A stretch of 64,000 bases of DNA from Paracoccus albus (GCF_027913035.1 NZ_CP115775.1:1240001-1304000); one strand, 5' to 3'. Shown: positions 28,051 to 37,536, counted from the first letter of the stretch. A program made the numbers and translations. Notes: a model not told the origin generated them from the letters alone.

Positions 28051-29895
28051 TCAGTTGGAAGCCGTTTGCAATAGTTCGGTGATCCGGCGGACGGAGGCGC
28101 GGCGGTTTTCACGCACATCCCCTTCCTGATTAACCATCAGGAATTCCTCACCATAGCCCTGAACGACCATGTTTTCCGGCGGCACGTCGAAATATTCGCT
28201 CAGCGCCAGGGCGACCGATTCAGCACGGCGGTCTGACAAAGCGAGGTTTGCCGCGTCAGCGCCCACCGTATCGGTGTAACCTTCGATCATGAACATCTCA
28301 CCGGGGTTGTCGGCAATCGTGTCACGGATGACATTGCCAAGCGCGGAAAGCTGTTCAGCCTGATCCGCCTTGATCGCGGCAGAGCCGGTGTCAAAGGTGA
28401 TCGAGTCGATATTCACCGGGGCCACGAGCGAGCGGACCTGAGCGATATCGCGGATCTGCGACAGCGTGAACCGACGGTCAGCCGCCGATTGCGACAGAAG
28501 CGCCTCACGCAGTGCGGCCTCATCCATCTGGCTGGCAGACGTTGTCGAGGTCGCGGCAGGTGCGGGCAGGGTGGCGACATCCACCGGTTCTGCCGTCGTG
28601 TCGTCGATCAACTGACGCTCGGTCCCGTCGGCGCTGACCAATGTGCGGCGCAGGACGCGCAGATTGGCGTCGCGAATCGTGACGACCTGACTGCCATCTT
28701 CACGCGTGACGATTGTGCGCGATGAGCCGTCGCTGAAGTTTTCGGTCGTCACGGTCGAGCCGGGCTGACGCAGCAGCGCAACCTCATCCTTGATGACCTG
28801 CTGGCTGCCATCCGCACGCGTCACGACAACCCGGTCGGGTGAGCTGAGCGCAACCTGACGGTTATTCGCCAGCATCGCACCGACTGCGATGCCTGCACCG
28901 CCCAGAAGCAGCGCCTTCACCAGATCGTTGTCGTCATCATCGTCGTCACTGGATGCTTCCTGCTGCTGCTGAGCATTGTCGGATTCGCCTTCCAACGCAT
29001 CAGTCAGACGCGTTGCAAAATCCTCGGCAGAAGAACGGCTGTTTTCCTCGGTAACCTCTTCTTCGGTCACTTCGGCCTCGGCAGGATCGGCACTCAGCGC
29101 AGCGGCAGCAGCGGGTTCAGATGCCTCAGCAGCCTCTTTGGCAGCCTCGGTTTCCGCTGCATTCTGCTCTGGCGCAGCGTTTTCGGCGGTGTTTTCCGCA
29201 GGCTGCGCAGCTTCCGTGGTGCTTTCACCGTCGGTCTCAGTCGCTGCCGGGGCGTCGGGGTTGTTCTCAGCCTCCTCCTCCGCGGCGAGTGCTTCTTCCA
29301 GAGATTGTTCCTCGCTGGCAGCTTCCTCGGTCTCGGCGGGTTCTTCGCTGGCCGCAGATTCTTCTGCGTTTTCGGCAGGCGCAGCTTCTTCGGATTCCGC
29401 GCCAAGACCCGAATCCTCGGCGGCAGGTTCCTCTTCAGCCGCATTTGCCGGTGCCTCTTCAGCGGGTGCCGGTTCGGACGCGGTTTCTGCTTCTTCGGCG
29501 GGCTGTTCAGCCTGCTCTTCCTCGGCCGGGGGTTCTTCCGACGCTTCTTCTTCGGCTACTCCACTCTCAGCCTCAGCCGAGGCTTCAGCTTCTTCGGCTG
29601 CCGGCGCGGAAGGTTCCTCTGCGTCAGCGGCGGCCTCTTCCTCAGCTGGTTCCTCGGCAGGCTCTTCTGCCGGTTCCTCTTCCGCCTGCTCGGCAGATGC
29701 TGCGTCATCACAGGGCGGGGCAGATCCATCCGCACAGGTTTCCTCTGCCGGCGCGGCCTGCAGGCCTGCCGCTTCACTGGCAGGTTGTTGCGTCGCCTCC
29801 GATCCGGGGGCATCTGTCTGGGCCATCGCAAGATGCGGTGCCATCAGCGACAGGCACGCTGCGATCGCTGTTGTGTTGTGAATAATACGGCGCAT
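28051..29895 (-). CDS. OmpA family protein with long acidic low-complexity region
   Basis: A 614-residue envelope protein. Residues 1-26 are a signal peptide (ending AMAQ). About 50-320 is a region made almost only of Ala, Glu, Pro and Ser (EEPAEEPAEEPAEEEAA type). Near 325-345 an Asp run precedes a Gly/Ala/Leu hydrophobic stretch (KALLLGGAGIAVGAMLA). The C-terminal 115 residues are an OmpA domain (ITFDTGSAAI, MIEGYTDTVGADAANLALSDRRAE, NRRASVRRI) that binds peptidoglycan. The ATG at 29895 follows GGAGGAGCTGAC. The acidic part may span the periplasm or bind cations. Confidence 0.9.
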   Translation of the reverse strand: MRRIIHNTTAIAACLSLMAPHLAMAQTDAPGSEATQQPASEAAGLQAAPAEETCADGSAPPCDDAASAEQAEEEPAEEPAEEPAEEEAAADAEEPSAPAAEEAEASAEAESGVAEEEASEEPPAEEEQAEQPAEEAETASEPAPAEEAPANAAEEEPAAEDSGLGAESEEAAPAENAEESAASEEPAETEEAASEEQSLEEALAAEEEAENNPDAPAATETDGESTTEAAQPAENTAENAAPEQNAAETEAAKEAAEASEPAAAAALSADPAEAEVTEEEVTEENSRSSAEDFATRLTDALEGESDNAQQQQEASSDDDDDDNDLVKALLLGGAGIAVGAMLANNRQVALSSPDRVVVTRADGSQQVIKDEVALLRQPGSTVTTENFSDGSSRTIVTREDGSQVVTIRDANLRVLRRTLVSADGTERQLIDDTTAEPVDVATLPAPAATSTTSASQMDEAALREALLSQSAADRRFTLSQIRDIAQVRSLVAPVNIDSITFDTGSAAIKADQAEQLSALGNVIRDTIADNPGEMFMIEGYTDTVGADAANLALSDRRAESVALALSEYFDVPPENMVVQGYGEEFLMVNQEGDVRENRRASVRRITELLQTASN

Positions 29896-30198
29896 GTCAG
29901 CTCCTCCATATAGCCAGCTTGGCGATGCGTTCGCAGGATGAACCGGCCCGCTGCCTTCGGGTTCCCAAACAACTGCGTGATGTTTCAGCAGCGGCAGTGC
30001 CTTCCTCAGGTTGCGCAGATGAACAGTGGAAACATATCTCACTACATATCATGGGCTTGACGTTCGCACTCGGTCACGATCGGTTCGCAAATAATTTATA
30101 CTGTGCGGTTCACACCAGGCAGATGTCGCGCCAGCCTTGCCCTTCCTGTTGTCTTCAACCTAGGTTCGCGCGGGCGGAAGGCAGCGAAAGGAAAGCAG
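29896..30198. other. Divergent intergenic region
   Basis: No gene is seen in these 303 bases. The region should carry the promoters of the OmpA-family gene (minus) and the carbon-nitrogen hydrolase gene (plus). A TATACT at 30097-30102 is a possible -10 box for the plus strand, without a clear -35 box. Confidence 0.4.
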
Positions 30199-30981
30199 AT
30201 GTCGCAGCAGAACGTTGGTCTGTCGCTGGCTGTTTGGCAGGCGGAAAGCGCGCATGGGGATCGTTCGCTGGCATTTCACCAGATCGCCCGCGCGGCGGAA
30301 GCGGCGGGCATCGCGGGCGCGTCAGTCATCACCTTTCCCGAGCTTTTCATCAGCGGTTATGACCGGGACGATCTGGGTGAGCTTGCTATGACGCAGCAAG
30401 CCATGCTGGCGCAGTTGGCGCCGGTTGCCCAAAAGGCCGGATGCGCGATTTGCACAGGCTATCCTGAACGGCTGGCCAACGGGATCGGCAATTCGGCGAT
30501 ATGTGTCGGTGCCGATGGTTCGCTTCTTGCCAATCATCGTAAGATCCAGCTTTTCGGCGCGGTTGAGGCGGCGCGCTTTGTGCCGGGGGATTGCTATACG
30601 ACCTTTATCTTAGCGGGAAAAAAAGCCGCTATCCTCATCTGTTATGACGTGGAATTTGCGCCCCATATCGCCGCCTTGCAGGCGCAGGGGGTAGAGGTGA
30701 TCCTTGTGCCGACCGCGAATATGAAGCCTTTCACCCATGTGGGTCAGCACGTTATTCCCGCGATGGCCGCCAACCACGCGCTGAGCATTGTTTACGCGAA
30801 TTACTGCGGCTTAGAAGGTGATCTGACCTATTTCGGAGAGTCCCTGATCGCGGGTGCCGATGGGCAGGTTCTTGCGCGTGCGGGCGAGCGACCGGCGATG
30901 CTGATGGCGACCCTGCCAGACCAGTTCCATCCGGGGCGGCTGTCGACACAGGCCCGCGATCTTCGCCAGCCATTTCCTTGA
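30199..30981 (+). CDS. Carbon-nitrogen hydrolase (nitrilase superfamily amidase)
   Basis: A 260-residue enzyme with the full nitrilase-superfamily triad: Glu in FPELFISGY, Lys in HRKIQLFG and Cys in LICYDVEF. The NANMKPF and ANYCGLEGDLTYFGES stretches are close to those of bacterial amidases acting on small amides (R-amidase type), so hydrolysis of an aliphatic or amino-acid amide is likely. The substrate is not determined. The ATG at 30199 has AAAGGAAAGCAG in front. No signal peptide, so it is cytoplasmic. It stands alone. Confidence 0.9.
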   Translation: MSQQNVGLSLAVWQAESAHGDRSLAFHQIARAAEAAGIAGASVITFPELFISGYDRDDLGELAMTQQAMLAQLAPVAQKAGCAICTGYPERLANGIGNSAICVGADGSLLANHRKIQLFGAVEAARFVPGDCYTTFILAGKKAAILICYDVEFAPHIAALQAQGVEVILVPTANMKPFTHVGQHVIPAMAANHALSIVYANYCGLEGDLTYFGESLIAGADGQVLARAGERPAMLMATLPDQFHPGRLSTQARDLRQPFP

Positions 30982-31353
30982 ACGCCGGTACGCGCAAAGA
31001 GAAGCGCCTGACATGACCATTCCTATGCGGCGCTTTGATCGCGGAAATTACCGTTTGGAATATGGTTACGCTTGCCCACCGACACGCTCGCAACAGCCCT
31101 TGCCGAACAGGTTCTTGCGCTAAGCGAAGCGGTCATGTTCTCGCTCACGTCATATCGGCCTGCCACATCAAAACAGCATAATCCGGTGTTATCGGTTTTG
31201 AAAACCGTCCGGTTTTCTTATTGGGAAGTCTTTAGCTGACTCTCCGCGCAATCGTGAATTATGCATCCGCCCTGTGACTTTCGCTAAAAAGCGACACGAC
31301 TTAGCGCATGCCAGCGGGGGGCGTGTTCGTCTGAATCAGGTTTTCAGCGGTCG
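30982..31353. other. Gene-free region with overlapping inverted repeats
   Basis: No convincing gene in 372 bases. CGGTTTT (31193-31199), AAAACCG (31201-31207) and CGGTTTT (31210-31216) can form two alternative hairpins; the second is followed by CTTATT and could be a terminator. Confidence 0.45.
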
Positions 31354-31692
31354 CTAGTAGACTTCGGCACCCAGCACGGCGTCTGCCTCGGGTTGCAGCA
31401 GGATGACCTGTCCTTCGGCGTTTGGGACACCCATAATCAAAACTTCGGACTGAAATCCCGCGATGTTGCGCGGGGGCATGTTGACGGTGCAGATGACCGC
31501 GCGACCGATCAGATCTTCGATGCTGTAATTGGTGATCTGTGCACTCGACCAACGCGTCCCCAGTTCACCGAAATCCACCTCCACCTTATAGGATGGGTTG
31601 CGGGCGCGCGGAAATTCCTGAACATTGATGATCTTGCCCAGACGCATCTCTATCTTGGCGAAATCGTCATAGACGATCTGGTCTTTCTTCAT
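31354..31692 (-). CDS. csaA: tRNA-binding domain protein, CsaA-like
   Basis: A 112-residue OB-fold protein related to the C-terminal dimerisation domain of methionyl-tRNA synthetase (CsaA/YgjH). The pattern DFAKIEMRLGKIINVQEFPRARNPSYKVEVDFG, then SSAQITNYS, PPRNIAGFQSEVLIMG, is typical. Bacillus CsaA has been described as a secretion-related chaperone, and relatives bind tRNA; the role here is open. The ATG at 31692 has GCAGGAGCAAGCG before it. It is divergent from the ureohydrolase gene. Confidence 0.88.
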   Translation of the reverse strand: MKKDQIVYDDFAKIEMRLGKIINVQEFPRARNPSYKVEVDFGELGTRWSSAQITNYSIEDLIGRAVICTVNMPPRNIAGFQSEVLIMGVPNAEGQVILLQPEADAVLGAEVY

Positions 31693-31922
31693 CGCTTGCT
31701 CCTGCCGGTGTCGCCAAGCTTGTCTAAGTCGCGGCGCGCTACTCTGCAACAGATGCAAAGGCGAGGTTTGCGCCAGGAGGCGGCAGCGTCGAGGGAGACG
31801 ACGCTTTTGGAAGTACCATCGCATGATCGTTCAGGGTGATTCTTTGCCGGCCGGGTTTAAAAGTCGCGGATATTGTCAGAAAGTAGCCGAAACCGCCGAA
31901 CCGCCACGAACAGGACGATCAG

Positions 31923-32879
31923 ATGAGCGAACAACGATTCAACCAACCGCTGGGCGGCAACACGATGCCCCGCACCGGCGGGCCCGCAACGATGATGCGC
32001 CTGCCAGCGGCGGAATCGGCGCAGGGGCTGGATGCCTGTTTTATCGGTATCCCGATGGATATCGGGACATCCAACCGCCCCGGCACCCGGCTGGGACCGC
32101 GCCAGATACGCGACGAAAGCCGTATGATCCGCCCCTATAACATGGCCACCGGCGCGGCCCCGTTTGAACATCTGCAGGTTGCCGATATCGGTGACGTTCC
32201 GATCAACCTGTTCGATCTGAAGAAGACCGTCGATATCATCGCGGCATTCTATCGCGAGGTGCTCTCGCATGACACGATCCCGCTGACGCTCGGCGGCGAT
32301 CATACGCTGACATGGCCGATCCTGCGGGCGATGGCTGAAAAGCACGGACCAGTTGCGCTTATCCATGTCGATGCCCATTCCGACACCAATGATGAGATGT
32401 TCGGCGAAAAGGCCGCGCATGGTTGCCCGTTCCGCCGCGCCTGGGAAGAAGGCTGCCTGCAGAATGACAAGGTTTTCCAGATCGGATTGCGTGGGACGGG
32501 TTACAGCAGGGACGATTTCGACTGGGCGCGCGATAAGGGCTGGACCTGCATTCAGGCCGAGGAATGCTGGCACAAATCGCTGAGCCCGCTGATGGCTGAC
32601 ATTCGGCAGAAAATCGGCGATGCTCCGGTATATCTGTCATATGACATCGACAGCCTCGATCCGGCCTTCGCGCCGGGAACAGGAACCGTTGAGGTCGGGG
32701 GGCTGACCTCTATGCAGGGGTTGGAAATCATTCGCGGCACGGTGGGGCTGAACATCGTGGGCTGTGATCTGGTAGAGGTATCGCCGCCCTACGATCCGGC
32801 GGGGAACACGGCGATGATCGCGGCAAATTTCCTGTACGAGATGCTTTGCGCACTTCCGGGCGTCGCGCAGGACAGATAA
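31923..32879 (+). CDS. Agmatinase-family ureohydrolase (agmatinase or guanidinobutyrase)
   Basis: A 318-residue manganese enzyme of the arginase/agmatinase family. Metal motifs are GGDHT, the HVDAHSDT block (His and three Asp) and SYDIDSLDPAFAPGTGTVE. It releases urea from a guanidino compound. The length and the N-terminus (PRTGGPATMMRLP) resemble agmatinases and guanidinobutyrases/guanidinopropionases; sequence alone does not settle which. It is followed after 28 bases by a spermidine/putrescine-type ABC operon, so the substrate is probably imported by that system. No guanidine riboswitch is visible in the 230-base upstream space. Confidence 0.88.
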   Translation: MSEQRFNQPLGGNTMPRTGGPATMMRLPAAESAQGLDACFIGIPMDIGTSNRPGTRLGPRQIRDESRMIRPYNMATGAAPFEHLQVADIGDVPINLFDLKKTVDIIAAFYREVLSHDTIPLTLGGDHTLTWPILRAMAEKHGPVALIHVDAHSDTNDEMFGEKAAHGCPFRRAWEEGCLQNDKVFQIGLRGTGYSRDDFDWARDKGWTCIQAEECWHKSLSPLMADIRQKIGDAPVYLSYDIDSLDPAFAPGTGTVEVGGLTSMQGLEIIRGTVGLNIVGCDLVEVSPPYDPAGNTAMIAANFLYEMLCALPGVAQDR

Positions 32880-32907
32880 ACAATCAGGACAATTGGGGAG
32901 AAAAAGC

Positions 32908-33972
32908 ATGAAAAGACGTGATCTTCTGAAATCCGGCGCGGCAGGTGCGATGATCCTGTCGGCACCGTCTATTCTGCGTGCGCAGGGTGCTGCGCTGAAA
33001 GTCGGCACCTATGGCGGCTATTTTCAGGACAGTTTTGACGAACATATCTATCCTGATTTCACGGCTGCCTCTGGCATTGAAATCGAAAGCATCGGTGAGC
33101 CTACGGGTGAGGCATGGCTGGTCCAGCTTCAGCAGGCGGCGCGAGCGCGGCAGGCCCCGGCTGATGTGTCGATGATGGCGCAGGTCGCGCGCATCAAGGG
33201 TGAACGATCAGAGCTTTGGGCGAAGCTTGACGAAAGCAAGATGCCCAACGTGGCGAATCTGCCCGATCACTTTGTTCACCGTTATGAGGATGGCAGCCTG
33301 AACGGCACCGGCGCGGTCAGCTGGTATATCACGCTTGTGACGAATACCGACGCCTTTGCCGAGGCGCCGACGTCCTGGCAGGCGTTCTGGGATCCGGCAA
33401 ATGCCGACAAGATCGGGCTGATGTCACTGGCCTCGAACTCTTTCCTGCTGGAAATCACCGCGGCAACGCATTTCGACGGCACCGATATCCTCGACACCGA
33501 AGAAGGCGTCTTGCAGGTGATGGAGAAGCTGGCAGAGGTGAAATCGAATGTCCGCCTGTGGTGGCGTGACGAAGGGCAGTTCCAGCAGGCACTGGAAACC
33601 GGCGAAATCCCGATGGGGCAGTATTACCACGACGTCACCGGCCTGGCTGCATCGCAGGGTAAACCTGTCCGCTCGACCTTCCCGGATGAAGGGGCGGTTC
33701 TGGACAGTGGGTCCTGGGTCGTCTCGAGCGCCTCGCAGATGGTGGATCAAAGTCAGGTTTTCATCGACTATATGGCGCAGCCCGAGATTCAGGCGAAGCT
33801 GTCGCGCATGGTCGGCACCGCGCCCACCGTGCCGCGCGACATGACCGATCTGACGGAAGAGGAATTCGCCGCCGTATCCTCGGACAAAGAGCCGATCCTG
33901 CCGAAATATGAAATCTACGTAGATCGCGGCGACTGGATCAACCAGCAATGGTCCGAGAATATCACCGGCTGA
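32908..33972 (+). CDS. ABC transporter substrate-binding protein (PotD/spermidine-putrescine type)
   Basis: A 354-residue extracellular solute-binding protein. The N-terminus MKRRDLLKSGAAGAMILSAPSILRAQG has a twin-arginine-like motif and a cleavable signal. The mature protein starts LKVGTYGGYFQDSFDEHI, as in polyamine- and iron-type binding proteins. The ATG at 32908 follows GGGGAGAAAAAGC, 28 bases after the ureohydrolase stop, so the gene is likely in that operon. The ligand is probably a guanidino compound or polyamine. Confidence 0.88.
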   Translation: MKRRDLLKSGAAGAMILSAPSILRAQGAALKVGTYGGYFQDSFDEHIYPDFTAASGIEIESIGEPTGEAWLVQLQQAARARQAPADVSMMAQVARIKGERSELWAKLDESKMPNVANLPDHFVHRYEDGSLNGTGAVSWYITLVTNTDAFAEAPTSWQAFWDPANADKIGLMSLASNSFLLEITAATHFDGTDILDTEEGVLQVMEKLAEVKSNVRLWWRDEGQFQQALETGEIPMGQYYHDVTGLAASQGKPVRSTFPDEGAVLDSGSWVVSSASQMVDQSQVFIDYMAQPEIQAKLSRMVGTAPTVPRDMTDLTEEEFAAVSSDKEPILPKYEIYVDRGDWINQQWSENITG

Positions 33973-34027
33973 TGCTTTTGCGCTGCGGCAGCCCTGTCGC
34001 AGCGCCCCAAAATAAGAAGAGGTCCCG

Positions 34028-35065
34028 ATGACCGAATTGCGGATCGAAGGCGTGTCGAAAAAATTCGGCAGCTTCAAGGCGCTTGACGATGTGACGCTGG
34101 AAATTCCCAATGGAAAGTTCGTCTGCCTGCTTGGCCCGTCGGGCTGCGGCAAGACGACACTGCTGCGTCTGATCGCCGGGTTGGAGGCGCCGACCGCTGG
34201 CCGGGTCTTTGTCGGTGGCGAGGATCAGACCGATCTGCCCACGCATAAACGTGGCTTGGGCATGGTTTTCCAGTCTCTGGCGCTGTTTCCGCATCTGAAT
34301 GTGGCCGATAACATCACCTATCCGCTGGCCATCCGGGGCAAGGACAAAGCCAGCCGCAATGCACGGGCCGAAGAATTGCTGGAACTTGTGCAACTGCCCG
34401 GCATGGGCCAGCGGCGCATCCACCAGCTTTCCGGCGGTCAGCGTCAGCGCGTTGCCATTGCCCGTGGCCTTGCCATCAATCCGCAGGTCTTTTTGCTGGA
34501 TGAACCGCTTTCTGCCCTTGATGCCTCGCTGCGCGAGCATATGCAGATAGAGCTGCGTCAGATACAGCAACGTCTTGGTGTGACGACCATTGTCGTGACC
34601 CATGACCAGAAAGAGGCGCTGACGATGGCAGACATCGTGATGGTCATGAAGGACGGCGTGATTCAGCAGGCCGGCGCCCCGATGGAGGTCTATCAAAACC
34701 CGGCCAATGCTTTTGTCGCGGGCTTCATCGGCACGACCAACCTTTTGCCGTGCGAGGTTGGCAATGGCGCGATCTCTGTTCTGGGGCATCGTATCCCGAA
34801 GGCCGAAGGCGACCGCATTGCCGTCGACAATGGCAAGGCGCAGCTTTCTGTCCGGCCCGATCATGTCATCATTACCGAACCCGATCAGGGCATTCCGGCA
34901 GAGGTCACCTTCCTGCGCGATCTGGGCGAAAGCCGTCAGGTCATGCTGACAGCGGCAGGGCAAGAGATCACCGCGAACCTTCCGGGCAATGCGGATCTGC
35001 AACTGTCACCCGGCGACCGCGTCGGCATTCTTTTCCGCCCCGGTCAAAGGGTGGTCGTGCAATGA
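34028..35065 (+). CDS. potA: ABC transporter ATP-binding protein (PotA type)
   Basis: A 345-residue ATPase. Walker A is GPSGCGKTT, the ABC signature LSGGQRQRVAIARG and Walker B VFLLDEPLSALD, with the switch His in VTHDQKEAL. A C-terminal TOBE-like domain (about 235-345) is usual for PotA/FbpC subunits. It sits between the binding protein and the two permeases, and its TGA overlaps the next ATG by 4 bases. Confidence 0.93.
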   Translation: MTELRIEGVSKKFGSFKALDDVTLEIPNGKFVCLLGPSGCGKTTLLRLIAGLEAPTAGRVFVGGEDQTDLPTHKRGLGMVFQSLALFPHLNVADNITYPLAIRGKDKASRNARAEELLELVQLPGMGQRRIHQLSGGQRQRVAIARGLAINPQVFLLDEPLSALDASLREHMQIELRQIQQRLGVTTIVVTHDQKEALTMADIVMVMKDGVIQQAGAPMEVYQNPANAFVAGFIGTTNLLPCEVGNGAISVLGHRIPKAEGDRIAVDNGKAQLSVRPDHVIITEPDQGIPAEVTFLRDLGESRQVMLTAAGQEITANLPGNADLQLSPGDRVGILFRPGQRVVVQ

Positions 35066-35916
35066 CAGCCATCGTCCAGCAGACATCCACCCCTCGCTGG
35101 CTCGGTCTTTGGCCCGCCGTGATCCTGGTCCTGTTTTTCCTGGTGCCCTTCGGGATCATGCTGGGGGTCTCGGTCGCCCATCGCGACCCAAGCGGCTTCT
35201 ACGAATGGGGTTTCGAATTAGACAGCTATGCCCGCTTCATGTCGGCCTTCTTTGCCAAGGTCATGGCCGTGTCGCTGGGCGTATCGCTGACCGCCGCCGC
35301 GATCTGCGTCGCCATCGCCTTTCCCTTCACGGTTTTCCTTGGTCAGATGAGCAACCGCACGCAGACATGGGTGCTGGTTGTGCTGCTGTCGGTCCTTGCG
35401 CTGTCAGAGGTGATCATCGGTTTCGCCCTCTCAACGCTGCTGTCGCAAACGGCAGGCGTCGGCAACCTGTTCCAATGGCTGGGCCTGATCGACGAACCCC
35501 AAGCCTATACGCCTTCACTCTTCGCGTTGATTACGGGGCTTTGCTATATCGGCTTTCCCTTCGCGGTGCTGGTGCTTTACCCGCCGGTCTCTCGTCTCGA
35601 CCCAGAGATCGTCGAGGCGGCGCGTGTTATGGGCGCCTCAGGTCCCCGCGCCTTCTTTGGCGTCATTCTGCCCAATCTGCGCGGCGCCATCACCGGCGCG
35701 TTCATTCTGGTCTTTGTCTTTACGCTCGGCTCTTATCTGCTGCCGCAGCTTCTTGGCCGGTCAGAGCACTGGACGCTGTCGGTCCATATTACGGATCAGG
35801 CGATCTATCAGTCCAACCTGCCATTCGCGGCAGCCATGTCAATCTTCCTGATGCTGGTCGCATTGGCGCTTGTCGGGCTGGCCTCGCTGGCGGGCAGGGA
35901 CAGGGGGGCCGCATGA
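35062..35916 (+). CDS. potB: ABC transporter permease (PotB type)
   Basis: A 284-residue inner-membrane permease with about six hydrophobic segments. The EAA loop is EIVEAARVMGASGPRAFFGVILP. The ATG at 35062 overlaps the ATPase stop, and the stop overlaps the next start, so the operon is translationally coupled. A longer frame upstream belongs to the ATPase gene region and is not coding. Confidence 0.92.
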   Translation: MTAIVQQTSTPRWLGLWPAVILVLFFLVPFGIMLGVSVAHRDPSGFYEWGFELDSYARFMSAFFAKVMAVSLGVSLTAAAICVAIAFPFTVFLGQMSNRTQTWVLVVLLSVLALSEVIIGFALSTLLSQTAGVGNLFQWLGLIDEPQAYTPSLFALITGLCYIGFPFAVLVLYPPVSRLDPEIVEAARVMGASGPRAFFGVILPNLRGAITGAFILVFVFTLGSYLLPQLLGRSEHWTLSVHITDQAIYQSNLPFAAAMSIFLMLVALALVGLASLAGRDRGAA

Positions 35917-36713
35917 GCCGCGCACTGAAAATGACCTATATCTTTGTGGTGCTGGCGCTGCTGGTTTTGCCGCTGATCGTGGTTGCGGCGGTCTCGCTGA
36001 ACGGGCCGCAGACGCTGCGTTTTCCGCCGGTCGAGCCTTCCTTGCACTGGTATGCGCGACTGTTCATGGATACCGAGTGGCTGGTGCCGCTGCGCCATTC
36101 GGTGACCATTGCGCTTTGCGCGGCGGGATTGGCGGTGGCCATCGCGCTGCCACTCGCCCTGTTTGTGTGGGAGCGTCGGGGGATTGCGGTTCAGGCCCTG
36201 ACCGGCATGGGCCTTGCACCTTTTGCCCTGCCGCCAGTTATATCGGCACTTGGCTTCATGATCTTCTGGATGACCGTTGGCGGCTACGGGCAGATCTGGG
36301 CCACAATCATTTCGCACGGCATCTTTCTTGTGACTCTGCCGCTGGTGACGATCTCTCTGGGGCTACGCGGCATCGACCGATCGCTGATCGAATCCGCCCG
36401 TGTGATGGGTGCAAACCGATGGACGGTCATGCGCACGGTGATCCTGCCGTTGCTGCTTCCCTATGTCATTTCAGGCTATGCCTTCGCCTTCGTGCTGAGC
36501 CTCAATGAATATATCATCGCCTATATGGTCGCGGGCTTCACGGTGGAAACGTTGCCCGTGAAGATCTTCAACGCCCTGCGCTATGGCTATACGCCGATCC
36601 TTGCCGTGGTCTCCGTGCTGTTCGTCGCCATGTCAGCGCTGATCTTCGGGCTGATCGGCAGCTTCGGCAACCTGCCGCGCCTGATGGGGGCAGAGCGCAG
36701 CCATCAGGATTAA
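35913..36713 (+). CDS. potC: ABC transporter permease (PotC type)
   Basis: A 266-residue second permease of the importer, with about six hydrophobic segments and the EAA loop SLIESARVMGANRWTVMRTVILP. The ATG at 35913 overlaps the potB stop by 4 bases. It ends the five-gene ureohydrolase/transport operon. Only weak dyad symmetry, without a T-run, is seen behind it (36714-36830). Confidence 0.92.
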   Translation: MSRALKMTYIFVVLALLVLPLIVVAAVSLNGPQTLRFPPVEPSLHWYARLFMDTEWLVPLRHSVTIALCAAGLAVAIALPLALFVWERRGIAVQALTGMGLAPFALPPVISALGFMIFWMTVGGYGQIWATIISHGIFLVTLPLVTISLGLRGIDRSLIESARVMGANRWTVMRTVILPLLLPYVISGYAFAFVLSLNEYIIAYMVAGFTVETLPVKIFNALRYGYTPILAVVSVLFVAMSALIFGLIGSFGNLPRLMGAERSHQD

Positions 36714-36830
36714 GGGCCGTGAAATGACCGGCGTTGCACTGTCTTGCCATTAGGCAGATGCAGTTCGGGGCCGATCTGTCATGCCTGCGTGGCGGGCAGG
36801 GGGGACCGGATCAGAATGTTGATTTTCACC

Positions 36831-37472
36831 TCAATCACTATCCTTATTGAGATTCGCCAGAATCTCATCCACGGTCTGCAATCGGCAATAACCCCCGAAT
36901 GCCCGCAGCGCCGTTTCGTGTCGCTCGGCTGAATAGCTGGCGCAGGCATCCGTGGCGCAGATCATGTAATAGCCCCTGTCCGCGCCGTCGCGCACGGCCA
37001 TGTCGACGCATTGATCTGTCAGGAAACCGGCGACGATGACGTTCTCGGCCCCGAGATTGCGCAGCAGATAGTCCATATTGGTAGAGTTGAAAACGCCGGA
37101 AGACGTCTTAGGCACGACGATCTCATCGCCCACAGGTGCAACCTCGTCTATGACATGTGCCAGCGGCGAGCCCTTCGGGATGTGCATGTTGGACAGTTTG
37201 TGATCAAGCGACCGGTCGCGGCCGTCCAGCGTCAGGGATTCGATGACCGTATAGACGACCTCCACCCCAGCCCGGCGCGCGCCGTCCAGCAGGCGGCGCA
37301 TTGCGGGCAACGCCTTTTCCTGAACTGTCTGGTAAAAATAGGGATGAGCCTGCTGCACCTCGGGCGAAATCTCCGCGTTCTGCGCGTCAACAACAAGGAC
37401 AGCGGTGCGGGCCGGATCAAGTTTCTTGTCGCGGCCCGTATAGCTGGCAAGCGTCGTTCCTGCGGTGGTCAT
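36831..37472 (-). CDS. Cysteine hydrolase (isochorismatase family), copy 1
   Basis: A 213-residue isochorismatase-fold amidohydrolase. The triad is Asp in VVDAQN, Lys in VPKTSSG and Cys in LTDQCVD, with GGYC near the end. It shares the block LDGRDRSLDHKLSN with copy 2 at 41192-41827, so the two are paralogues. This group cleaves C-N bonds such as N-carbamoyl or ureido groups; the substrate here is unknown. It lies 64 bases downstream of the livK-like gene on the same strand. The ATG at 37472 has GATGGAGACATC before it. Confidence 0.9.
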   Translation of the reverse strand: MTTAGTTLASYTGRDKKLDPARTAVLVVDAQNAEISPEVQQAHPYFYQTVQEKALPAMRRLLDGARRAGVEVVYTVIESLTLDGRDRSLDHKLSNMHIPKGSPLAHVIDEVAPVGDEIVVPKTSSGVFNSTNMDYLLRNLGAENVIVAGFLTDQCVDMAVRDGADRGYYMICATDACASYSAERHETALRAFGGYCRLQTVDEILANLNKDSD

Positions 37473-37536
37473 GATGTCTCCATCCCAAAGCCATGGCCCG
37501 CCTCGACCGGCGGGCCAATCTTGTCCTGAACCTGAC

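Noticed and set aside
28976..29881. A 301-residue Ser/Ala-rich open frame opposite the OmpA-family gene
   Set aside because: It is the complement of the Ala/Glu repeat codons; low complexity explains the missing stops.
31693..31922. A possible guanidine riboswitch before the ureohydrolase
   Set aside because: I could not find the conserved loops of the known guanidine riboswitch classes.
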